Positions 32,851 to 40,244 of a stretch of 44,031 nt of DNA are shown here, one piece after another. Source of the stretch: RGIG9115 sp045649825 (lineage in GTDB: Bacteria; Bacillota; Clostridia; UBA1381); NCBI GenBank assembly GCA_045649825.1, contig JAZRQO010000012.1:1-44031 (forward strand), given 5' to 3'. Every line of letters begins with the position of its first letter. The first letter of the stretch is position 1. A program made the translations under genes and the position numbers. The notes below the pieces were generated by a model that had not been told where the DNA came from, searched no databases, and saw nothing but the letters and a program-made list of their open reading frames with translations.

Positions 32851-34779
32851 GTGAAGAAAAAAATAATAGCATTTATAACCTTGTTGTGTTTATGTGTTCC
32901 ATCAATTGCTTCGGCATACAAATTCCCAAATGCTTACTGGAAAATACATGATAAATACGAAGCGGCTGTGAATTCAAACGATTATAACGGAATTATAACC
33001 TATGGCAAACAGGCGATAGATATGATGCTTGGTGAGCCGCAGTCCGAATCATCCGTTATTTCTCTCATAGCAGACAGGGCTCAGAGAGTTGCAAATGCAT
33101 ATGCAACTCTTGGAATGTATAACGAAAGTGCCCAAATGTTTGAATTTTTCCTTCCTTATGCCGAAAAAATGGACTGGAAGGACAGCGTTATTATTGCAAA
33201 TGCAAACATCCCTCATTATAAAACAAAAATTCAGCTTTATACCGACGGCGGCACCTCTCCCTACTACGGAAGTAAGAATGAGCCTGAAAACGGTGTGCTT
33301 TTCGGCACACTTTCCGAGAGTGAAACGAGAAATATTGTAAAGAGCGATACAGCGGTCCTTGTTTATCACGAGCTTGGTTATCCCATAGTTCATTACGTAG
33401 ACGATTTCCTCAAAGAAGCAGAGGATAAAGGTCTTACTCTTGAGCTTGCTCTCAACTGCCCCGGTCAAGGTTCTGATATTGCTAATTTTGAAAGCAAGAA
33501 ATACGACATTGAAAATATCTCAAATCTTATAAAGCAATTCCCTAATGCTAAAGTGCTTCTTCGTTTCGGTGCGGAGTTCAATGTATGGGGCAACCAGGCA
33601 ACCCCCGAGCAGTATAAGTCGGTATACAGATACGTTTCTGACTATTTCCACCGCAACAACCCCAACGTAGCAATGGTGTGGTCCCCAAGTGCGGTTTCAA
33701 ACTGGGGAATGGATATGAATGATTTTTATCCCGGTGATGAATACGTGGATTGGGTTGGGGTTTCCTTTTATATGACTAAGCATTTTATCGGCAAGACCGA
33801 TGTCCCCGACTACGAGCAGGCATATTTCAAAACAGGAAAGTACTGCGATCCCGTACTTTTAATTGGCGAAGTTATTGAAAAGTACGGCGAAAGAAAACCC
33901 ATAATGCTGTCGGAAAGCGGTGTCAGCCATAATATCAGCAGTGCGTATGTATCGGAAAATACAACTTCCTGGGCAGACCGCAAAATGCAGGAGTATTTAT
34001 ACTATCTGCCTATGATTTTCCCTCAGATTAAGTTTGTTGCATACTTTGATACTTATGTCAATAACGAAATGAATAACTATGCTCTTGTTCATAATAAGAC
34101 TTTGCAGAACAGATTTGCCCAAATCAGCAAATATTCAAGATTTATAAAACGTGGTAACACGAATGCAACTATGTGCTACCGTCCCATGTGGAACAATATC
34201 CCCGTAGATGGAATAGTTCCTGTTTCTTGTTATGCCCATATATTTGGCGAAGACGTAACAGCTGTTCAGTATTATGTGGACGGGGTCTTGTATTCGTCAT
34301 CAAATCAGGTGCCTTTTACATCATATATCAATCTTAATGATTTTGCAGACGGAACTCACGTAATCAAGGCCGTTGCAATCACCGAAGGCGGAAAGAGTGC
34401 GGAGTGTGAGTACACTGTAACCTCTCAGAGAGGAAGCGATATAGGTGTTTATGTGTCTGATAAAAAAGTAGAATTTGACCAGGCTCCCGTAATCCACCTT
34501 GGCAGAACAATGGTTCCTCTCCGTGCCATATTTGAAGCTCTCGGTGCATCAGTTGATTGGAATGGTGCGACGAGAACGGTAACGAGCAGAAAAGGTAATA
34601 ACACAATCGAGCTTACAATAGACAGCGATGTTTTATACAAAAATGGAGAACCTGTTTATCTTGATGTACCTGCAATGCTTGTAAATAACAGAACGCTTGT
34701 CCCCGTAAGAGCAGTCAGTGAAGCACTTGGTGCAGACGTTGACTGGAACGGTGGAACAAGAAGTGTGTTAATAAAATAA
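32851..34779 (+). CDS. Secreted GH26-like protein with Ig-like and copper-amine-oxidase-like modules
   Basis: A 642-residue exported protein: a signal peptide (ending SIASA), a TPR-like helical region (about 25-105), a beta/alpha barrel related to glycoside hydrolase family 26 (about 130-430), an Ig-like domain (about 450-530) and a copper-amine-oxidase-like C-terminal module with two PLRAIFEALGA-type repeats. Candidate catalytic glutamates are Glu242 in LLRFGAEFNVWG (acid/base) and Glu355 in LSESGVSH (nucleophile). Family 26 contains mannanases and related beta-glycanases; the true substrate is unknown. GTG 32851 is chosen because GAAAGGTG lies 6 bases upstream; the GTG at 32842 is inside that site. 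Confidence 0.85.
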   Translation: MKKKIIAFITLLCLCVPSIASAYKFPNAYWKIHDKYEAAVNSNDYNGIITYGKQAIDMMLGEPQSESSVISLIADRAQRVANAYATLGMYNESAQMFEFFLPYAEKMDWKDSVIIANANIPHYKTKIQLYTDGGTSPYYGSKNEPENGVLFGTLSESETRNIVKSDTAVLVYHELGYPIVHYVDDFLKEAEDKGLTLELALNCPGQGSDIANFESKKYDIENISNLIKQFPNAKVLLRFGAEFNVWGNQATPEQYKSVYRYVSDYFHRNNPNVAMVWSPSAVSNWGMDMNDFYPGDEYVDWVGVSFYMTKHFIGKTDVPDYEQAYFKTGKYCDPVLLIGEVIEKYGERKPIMLSESGVSHNISSAYVSENTTSWADRKMQEYLYYLPMIFPQIKFVAYFDTYVNNEMNNYALVHNKTLQNRFAQISKYSRFIKRGNTNATMCYRPMWNNIPVDGIVPVSCYAHIFGEDVTAVQYYVDGVLYSSSNQVPFTSYINLNDFADGTHVIKAVAITEGGKSAECEYTVTSQRGSDIGVYVSDKKVEFDQAPVIHLGRTMVPLRAIFEALGASVDWNGATRTVTSRKGNNTIELTIDSDVLYKNGEPVYLDVPAMLVNNRTLVPVRAVSEALGADVDWNGGTRSVLIK

Positions 34780-34787
34780 GTCATTAT

Positions 34788-34831
34788 AATGCCCTTCAAC
34801 GGATGTAACAAAGCCGTGAAGGGCATTTTTT
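34788..34831 (+). terminator. Terminator after GH26-like gene
   Basis: AATGCCCTTCA (34788-34798) pairs with TGAAGGGCATT (34817-34827), extended by CGG/CCG inside and followed by six T. Confidence 0.92.
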
Positions 34832-34883
34832 GAAAGATATTTGCATAATTTTAAACAAATTAATATTTTTTTAAGAAAAAGGG

Positions 34884-34912
34884 TTGATTTAAGTAATATA
34901 TGGTGGTATAAT
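34884..34912 (+). promoter_or_regulatory. Promoter of zinc-ribbon/coiled-coil pair
   Basis: TTGATT (34884-34889), a 17-base spacer and TATAAT (34907-34912). Confidence 0.8.
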
Positions 34913-34966
34913 TCAAATATCTATATATAAACTGATACCATGGGAAAGAGAGGGAGTGTTTTATTC

Positions 34967-35362
34967 TTGGCGAATTTTGATGAGATTTTAGAACAGCTCA
35001 AAGCCGGTGCCGGGAAGCTTAGCGAAACTGTGGGTAATGCAGCAAAAGCGGCGGCTTCTAAAGTTGAGAGTAAAACGGCGGAAGCAAAAATACGTTACAG
35101 TATCAGTGGAGCGGAGGAAAGATTAAAGCTAAACTATCAGGCGATTGGAGAAGCGGTTTATAAAGCATATAAATCAAATACGGAGCCTGAGGATTTCTCC
35201 GTTTATTTTGAGAGAATTAAATCGGTTGAGGAAGAGATAAAAGAGTTAAAAAAGCAATTGTGCGAAGAATGTGAAGTAACGGTTTGTCCGGGGTGTAAGG
35301 AAATCATAAAAAGCACTGATGCATATTGCCCCGTGTGCGGAGTGAGAATAAAAGATGAATAA
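34967..35362 (+). CDS. Small coiled-coil protein with C-terminal zinc ribbon
   Basis: A 131-residue cytoplasmic protein of unknown function. An Ala/Lys-rich helical segment (ANFDEILEQLKAGAGKLSET) leads into a coiled coil (about 45-105), and the C terminus is a CxxC zinc ribbon: VCPGCKEIIKSTDAYCPVCG. TTG 34967 is preferred because GAGAGGGAG lies 11 bases upstream and the resulting N terminus resembles Clostridial zinc-ribbon proteins; an ATG at 34940 lies upstream of that site. The gene overlaps the next by 8 bases, so the two products are probably made together. Confidence 0.75.
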   Translation: MANFDEILEQLKAGAGKLSETVGNAAKAAASKVESKTAEAKIRYSISGAEERLKLNYQAIGEAVYKAYKSNTEPEDFSVYFERIKSVEEEIKELKKQLCEECEVTVCPGCKEIIKSTDAYCPVCGVRIKDE

Positions 35363-36185
35363 ATTCAGTAAATTTTTAAATAAAATTAATGAATGGAGAG
35401 ATAAAATAATGACAGAAGAGAGAAAAAGGGATTTGCAGTCAGTGCTTGCAGCAGGTAAGAAGGTTGTTGCAAAGCTTAAAAAGTATCACGACGATAAAAT
35501 AGTTTCTTACGACGGAGAGGACGCTTTCTATACAGACGCTGATGAATATGCAGAGGCAACTCACGTATCTAAAGAAGATGCATCTTATGCGGAGGGTACG
35601 GCTGCGGCTCAGCAGGATGCTCCCGGATATTACGAAAAAATACTGAGCAAAATAGAAAGCATAAAGGATAGCATAAAGGGCAACGACGCTGTTGCAGAGG
35701 TTGTTAAAAAGGCAGAGAGTGTTTTCAAAAACAGTGACGTCCTCACAAAAGAACAGCTTGAAGCAGAGCTTGACAAAATTATGGTTGAGCTTGATGATAA
35801 GCTTTCTGTAATTGCCGAAAAGTCGGCAACAGCTGTGGCTTCAATTGAAGGTCTTACCGAGCAGTCAAAGTCTAACTATACAAATATAACATCTTCAATT
35901 ACAGATGTTTCCGATAAAGCTGACGGAATGCTTGAGGTACTTGCTGAAGTAAGTGCTGTTCTTAAGTCATCAGCGCCTCAGATAGAAGAAATCCGTGAAG
36001 CTTCGATTGGTATCGACAAATTAACCGATTCAGTTTTCGAACTTAAAAATACCAATATCAAAGTAAAGAACGAAATTGAAGATATAAACAAAAAAATCAG
36101 ATTTCTTAAAATCTGGGGAATTACTGCATGCAGTGTTCTGGCAGGTCTTGCCATTGCAGCTGCGGCAGTTGCAGTTATTTTTTAA
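35355..36185 (+). CDS. Tail-anchored coiled-coil protein of unknown function
   Basis: A 276-residue protein with an acidic, helical N-terminal part, a long coiled coil (about 110-250, heptad-rich) and a single C-terminal hydrophobic helix (WGITACSVLAGLAIAAAAVA) followed by only three residues, so it would be anchored in the membrane with its bulk in the cytoplasm. ATG 35355 overlaps the preceding stop; an alternative ATG 35409 has a better ribosome site (GGAGAG, 8 bases away). I do not recognise the family. Together with the zinc-ribbon protein it forms a small two-gene unit. Confidence 0.75.
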   Translation: MNKFSKFLNKINEWRDKIMTEERKRDLQSVLAAGKKVVAKLKKYHDDKIVSYDGEDAFYTDADEYAEATHVSKEDASYAEGTAAAQQDAPGYYEKILSKIESIKDSIKGNDAVAEVVKKAESVFKNSDVLTKEQLEAELDKIMVELDDKLSVIAEKSATAVASIEGLTEQSKSNYTNITSSITDVSDKADGMLEVLAEVSAVLKSSAPQIEEIREASIGIDKLTDSVFELKNTNIKVKNEIEDINKKIRFLKIWGITACSVLAGLAIAAAAVAVIF

Positions 36186-36192
36186 AAAGTAC

Positions 36193-36221
36193 TTGCATTT
36201 TTGACGCATTTGTTGTATAAT
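36193..36221 (+). promoter_or_regulatory. Promoter of SRP RNA
   Basis: TTGCAT (36193-36198), a 17-base spacer and TATAAT (36216-36221). Confidence 0.75.
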
Positions 36222-36282
36222 GATTGAGCAGATAACGAAGAATAATCGAGTTTATATTTTTAATACGAACTAAGCAACTTTT

Positions 36283-36401
36283 TGGCGATGATGACCGAGC
36301 CCGTGCGATTAAAACCCGTGAACCTTGTCAGATGGGGAACCAAGCAGCAATAAGCGGTGCTTTTGATGTGTTACGGTAAACTCGGTCGGAGCCATTTTTT
36401 T
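36283..36401 (+). ncRNA. ffs: Signal recognition particle RNA, small bacterial type
   Basis: The conserved SRP domain is present: TGTCAG, the GG-GGAA-CC tetraloop hairpin and AAGCAGC (36326-36348). The ends pair: TGGC (36283-36286) with GCCA (36391-36394) and GACCGAG (36293-36299) with CTCGGTC (36381-36387), followed by eight T. It scaffolds Ffh for co-translational targeting. Its position immediately upstream of dnaX is conserved in Firmicutes. No Alu domain is recognisable, so it is the short form, although the promoter predicts about 55 extra 5' bases. Confidence 0.9.
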
Positions 36402-36419
36402 GTGTTCAGAGGTAAAACC

Positions 36420-38213
36420 ATGGCATATAAAGCTATTTACAGAAAATGGCGACCTATGGTGTTTGAAGATATTATAGGTCAGAGCCATATAACCAAAACT
36501 TTAAAAAATCAGATAACGGAAAACAGAGTAGGGCATGCATACCTTTTCTGCGGAACTCGTGGTACGGGTAAAACCACTGCAGCAAAGATTTTTGCAAGAG
36601 CAGTAAACTGCCTTAACCCGAAAGATGGAAGCCCCTGTAATGAGTGTGATATCTGTAGGGGTATATTAAGCGGCGGAATAATGGACGTTTCCGAAATAGA
36701 TGCCGCGTCAAATAACGGAGTAGACGGCATAAGAGAGCTGAGAGATGATACAAAATATGTAACAGCCTCAGCAAAATACAGAGTGTATATAATAGATGAA
36801 GTTCATATGCTCAGTACAAGTGCTTTCAATGCACTTCTCAAAACTCTTGAAGAGCCGCCCGAACACGTCATCTTTATTCTCGCAACTACAGAGCCTCACC
36901 AGATACCTCAGACTATACTTTCAAGATGTCAGAGGTACGATTTCAGACGTATCAAGCCTTCCGAAATCATAGTAAGGCTTAAAGAGATAGCATACGGTGA
37001 AGGCTTTGAAATAACTGATGAAGCATACGCTCTCATAGCCCGTCTTGGTGACGGCTCTATGCGAGACGCAATAAGCGTTCTCGAAAGGGTAGTATCAGCT
37101 CACGGAAGTCATATCACATATGAGAATATAACCGAAACTCTGGGAGTTGTACCTATTGATGCGGAATTTGAAATGGCAAAGGCACTTCTTGAAAATGACG
37201 CCGACAGGATTTTTGGAGTTCTCGGTAAGATAATTGATTCGGGGATAGACCTTAATGTGTTTACCGACTCTCTTATATCACATTTCAGAAACCTTATAGT
37301 TTGTAAGGTATCATCTTCGCCTGATGAGCTTATAGACTATAGCGATGATGAAATCGTAAAGTTCAAGGCGGTTGCGGCAAACGCTTCCTATGAGAAGCTG
37401 TCATATATATCGGACAGGCTCACTGAAGCTAAAAGCAATGCAAAATGGGTAAAATCACCCAGAGTGGTTTATGAAACTGCATTTATCAAAATGTGCCGTC
37501 CCGAGCTTGACACATCACCCGAGGCAATTATTGCACGTATGAGCGATATGGAGGAAAAGCTCCGAAACGGAAGTTTTACCGTGAGGGCTGAGGCACCTTC
37601 CCCGGAAGATGCTCCGCCTGAAAAGAAGGAAGAGAAAAAAACGTCGGGTAAGCTGTATTGCCCAATCCCTCAAGAGAAGCTAAATGCTTCCAACCCTATT
37701 GTGGTGGTAGCGAAAAAATGGGAAAAGATAACCGCTGCTGTTATAAAGCATAACCCCCATCTTGCTTCAGCACTTCTGAACGTGGGTATGACAATAGACG
37801 ACGAGGGTATTATACTTTTATATAACAGAAATTCAGAGCTTGGAGCATATAATATTGCAGCAAGTCAGCTTAAGAATATAATCCATCAGGTTCGCCGTGC
37901 ATGCGGAGTGGAATTGAATGTAAAAATTGCATTCAGGGACGAGCTTGAAGATTGTTTGGTGGATTTCTGGTCCTTACCTGATACATCAACGCCAGAGGCA
38001 GAGCCTGCCGATAAGGATGTTCCCCCAATGCCTGATACTGACCCTTTAAACAGCGTCATGGAGCATATGGGTGATTTTGTGGATATGGTAGACGACAGAG
38101 AATTTCTCACCTATAAGCGTGAAGAAAATGAATTTTCACAGTCTGAGCTTGAAGATGAAGAAGATGACGACCGTGAAGAATTTATAGAAGACGGCGAAAT
38201 GCCGGAAGAATAA
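36420..38213 (+). CDS. dnaX: DNA polymerase III subunit gamma/tau
   Basis: A 597-residue clamp-loader ATPase. It shows Walker A GTRGTGKT (about 45-52), a zinc module (CLNPKDGSPCNECDIC), Walker B IIDEVHML and the sensor-1 region TTEPHQIPQTILSRCQRYDF. Domain III ends near residue 400; a charged linker and the acidic C-terminal tau region follow. ATG 36420 has AGAGGT 7 bases upstream; an upstream in-frame ATG lies within the SRP RNA. It heads the dnaX-ybaB-recR cluster. A seven-A run at the linker could yield a shorter gamma form. Confidence 0.96.
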   Translation: MAYKAIYRKWRPMVFEDIIGQSHITKTLKNQITENRVGHAYLFCGTRGTGKTTAAKIFARAVNCLNPKDGSPCNECDICRGILSGGIMDVSEIDAASNNGVDGIRELRDDTKYVTASAKYRVYIIDEVHMLSTSAFNALLKTLEEPPEHVIFILATTEPHQIPQTILSRCQRYDFRRIKPSEIIVRLKEIAYGEGFEITDEAYALIARLGDGSMRDAISVLERVVSAHGSHITYENITETLGVVPIDAEFEMAKALLENDADRIFGVLGKIIDSGIDLNVFTDSLISHFRNLIVCKVSSSPDELIDYSDDEIVKFKAVAANASYEKLSYISDRLTEAKSNAKWVKSPRVVYETAFIKMCRPELDTSPEAIIARMSDMEEKLRNGSFTVRAEAPSPEDAPPEKKEEKKTSGKLYCPIPQEKLNASNPIVVVAKKWEKITAAVIKHNPHLASALLNVGMTIDDEGIILLYNRNSELGAYNIAASQLKNIIHQVRRACGVELNVKIAFRDELEDCLVDFWSLPDTSTPEAEPADKDVPPMPDTDPLNSVMEHMGDFVDMVDDREFLTYKREENEFSQSELEDEEDDDREEFIEDGEMPEE

Positions 38214-38237
38214 TTTTAATAAAAACCGGAGGTAATT

Positions 38238-38591
38238 ATGGGAAAGTATAAAGGATTTGCAGGAGCAGGAATGAATCAGAACAAAAACGTAAGCAATGTT
38301 TTGAAGCAGGCTCAGAAAATGCAGGAAGAAATGGAAAAGGTTCAGTCAGAGCTTGAAGAAAAAACGGTTGAAGCGGCTGCAGGCGGTGGAGTTGTAAAGG
38401 TAGTTGCCAACGGCAAAAAAGAGCTTCTTTCTGTTGAAATAAGCCCCGAAGCTGTAGACCCTGATGATGTTGAAACTTTGCAGGACCTTATTATGGTGGC
38501 TGTAAATGAAGCAGTAAAAAAAGCTGACGATATGATGGCTGAAGGAATGGGAGCGATAACCGGCGGACTTAATATTCCCGGCTTGTTCTGA
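38238..38591 (+). CDS. ybaB: YbaB/EbfC family nucleoid-associated protein
   Basis: A 117-residue DNA-binding protein with the family's helical N terminus (NVLKQAQKMQEEMEKVQSEL) and the central VVKVVANGKKELLSVEISPE strand region. It binds DNA as a dimer and is encoded between dnaX and recR in most Firmicutes. CGGAGG precedes the ATG; the gene is 24 bases after dnaX and 18 before recR, in one operon. Confidence 0.95.
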   Translation: MGKYKGFAGAGMNQNKNVSNVLKQAQKMQEEMEKVQSELEEKTVEAAAGGGVVKVVANGKKELLSVEISPEAVDPDDVETLQDLIMVAVNEAVKKADDMMAEGMGAITGGLNIPGLF

Positions 38592-38609
38592 TAGGGAGGG
38601 TATTTCGGT

Positions 38610-39212
38610 TTGGCAGAGGATTTATCTGTAGAAAAGCTTATAGAACAGTTTGAACAACTGCCCGGAATAGGCCCTAAAAGTGCGGAACGTATAGCTTTTC
38701 ATATTCTTGAGAGAATGAGCAGTGAGGCTGTTGCCTCTATGGCTGATACAATACGGCTGGCTAAGGAAAAGATAGTTTTCTGCCCTGTTTGTCAGAATCT
38801 TACAACAGAAACGCCCTGCCGGATCTGCGCATCTGCCAAGAGGGACAGGTCTGTTATCTGCGTTGTTGAAAGCCCTGAGGATGTGAATGCCATAGAGGGT
38901 ACTAACGAATATAACGGTTTATACCATGTTCTCCACGGAGCGTTGTCCCCGGCAGACGGAATATCTCCTGAGGATATAAAAATAACAGAGCTTATAACTC
39001 GTTTGGCTGACGGTAGTGTAAATGAGGTTATAATGGCAACAAACCCCACGGTTAACGGTACTGCAACGGCGGTGTATATTTCCCGTCTGATTTCCCCTAT
39101 GGGTATAAAGGTAACAAGAATAGCCCATGGTGTGCCCGTGGGAAGCGGGCTTGAATATGCCGATAAAATAACCCTCATAAAGGCTCTGGAGGGCAGGCAG
39201 CAAATTGGTTAA
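38610..39212 (+). CDS. recR: Recombination protein RecR
   Basis: A 200-residue recombination mediator that works with RecO and RecF to load RecA on gapped DNA. It shows the helix-hairpin-helix LPGIGPKSAERIAFH, a four-Cys zinc finger (Cys58, 61, 70, 73) and a Toprim domain with VVESPEDVNAIE and the C-terminal GLEYADKITLIKALEGR. TTG 38610 is used because AGGGAGGG lies 9 bases upstream and gives the standard N terminus. Confidence 0.96.
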   Translation: MAEDLSVEKLIEQFEQLPGIGPKSAERIAFHILERMSSEAVASMADTIRLAKEKIVFCPVCQNLTTETPCRICASAKRDRSVICVVESPEDVNAIEGTNEYNGLYHVLHGALSPADGISPEDIKITELITRLADGSVNEVIMATNPTVNGTATAVYISRLISPMGIKVTRIAHGVPVGSGLEYADKITLIKALEGRQQIG

Positions 39213-39216
39213 TATT

Positions 39217-39271
39217 AAAAAAAGGTCATACATTCCCCCGGGGAAATACCTAAGGTGTGTGTGGTCTTTTT
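39217..39271 (+). terminator. Terminator after recR
   Basis: AGGTCATACA (39223-39232) pairs with TGTGTGGTCT (39258-39267) using G-U pairs. An inner TTCCCC/GGGGAA stem is present, and a run of T ends at 39271. Confidence 0.75.
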
Positions 39272-39304
39272 GCATTTGAATTTACATAAAAGGAAGAATA
39301 ATTT

Positions 39305-40159
39305 TTGGAACTCTGGATTGTTTTTATTATACTCTACGGAATCTTTAAGGGTATAAGGGAGCCTATAAAAAAGAAAACTCTTGAAAAGTGCGATATGCTC
39401 AGTGCTTTATTTATGTACACCTTTGTAGGTTTTCTTATGTCAGTTCCCCTGACAAGAGGAAGCCTTTTAATGAGTCCGTATATGTTTTTTATGGTCGCCA
39501 TAAAATCATTTGTAATATTTATTGCATGGATGGCGGCATTTGTGTCTGTACAAAAGCTCCCTGTAAGTCTTTACGGCGTTGTTGATATGTCCCGTGTGAT
39601 TTTTTCTACGGTGATGGGAGTGTTGCTTCTTGGAGAGCCTCTGACACCTAAGGGAATTGTCAGTCTTGCACTTGTCATGTGCGGTCTTTATCTTGTTAAT
39701 TTTAAAAAGACAGGCGAAAAAGAAAATTATAATGTAAAATACGTGTGGATAACAATAGGTGGCTGTGCTCTTAATGCCATGTCAGCTATTTTTGATAAGT
39801 ACCTGATGTCAACAGGGGAGATAACCAGCTCTCAGCTTCAGTTCTGGTTTATGCTGATGCTATCTGCATTTTATCTTGCATACATACTTTTAAGCGGAAG
39901 AAAGGTAGATGTAAAGGGTTGTATAAAGCATCCCGGAATATATATTCTAAGCTTTCTGCTTGTAATGGGCGATAAGCTTCTTTTTATTGCAAACGCCGAA
40001 CCTGCAAGTAAGGTTACTGCTATGACGCTTATAAAGCAAAGTGCCGTTATTGTAACCATAGCAGCCGGTAAAATTGTCTATAAAGAGAAAAATATAGCCT
40101 ATAAAACATTATGTGCGGTTATAATTATAGCAGGAATACTTCTTTCTGTAACAAGATGA
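39305..40159 (+). CDS. EamA/DMT-family transporter
   Basis: A 284-residue membrane protein of about ten helices in two EamA repeats, the drug/metabolite transporter layout. The first repeat ends with VMGVLLLGEPLTPKGIVSLA and the second with AAGKIVYKEKNIAYKTL, each carrying the family's acidic/Pro turn before the last helix. The substrate is unknown. TTG 39305 follows AAGGAAG. It is separated from recR by a terminator and from the next gene by a promoter, so it has no obvious partner. Confidence 0.9.
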   Translation: MELWIVFIILYGIFKGIREPIKKKTLEKCDMLSALFMYTFVGFLMSVPLTRGSLLMSPYMFFMVAIKSFVIFIAWMAAFVSVQKLPVSLYGVVDMSRVIFSTVMGVLLLGEPLTPKGIVSLALVMCGLYLVNFKKTGEKENYNVKYVWITIGGCALNAMSAIFDKYLMSTGEITSSQLQFWFMLMLSAFYLAYILLSGRKVDVKGCIKHPGIYILSFLLVMGDKLLFIANAEPASKVTAMTLIKQSAVIVTIAAGKIVYKEKNIAYKTLCAVIIIAGILLSVTR

Positions 40160-40179
40160 TAAAATTTTAATTTTTTTAG

Positions 40180-40208
40180 TTGACAAAGTTTATTCTATTT
40201 GCTAAAAT
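40180..40208 (+). promoter_or_regulatory. Promoter of nucleotide-sugar dehydratase-radC unit
   Basis: TTGACA (40180-40185), a 17-base spacer and TAAAAT (40203-40208). Confidence 0.8.
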
Positions 40209-40244
40209 TACAATAGGGATTTATTTCTTTTTGGGAGGGATTTT

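Noticed and set aside
36201..36221. TTGACG as the -35 box of the SRP RNA promoter
   Set aside because: The spacer to TATAAT would be only 9 bases; TTGCAT at 36193 gives 17.
36357..36419. Longer N terminus of DnaX starting at 36357
   Set aside because: It lies inside the SRP RNA; DnaX homology begins at 36420 with AGAGGT upstream.
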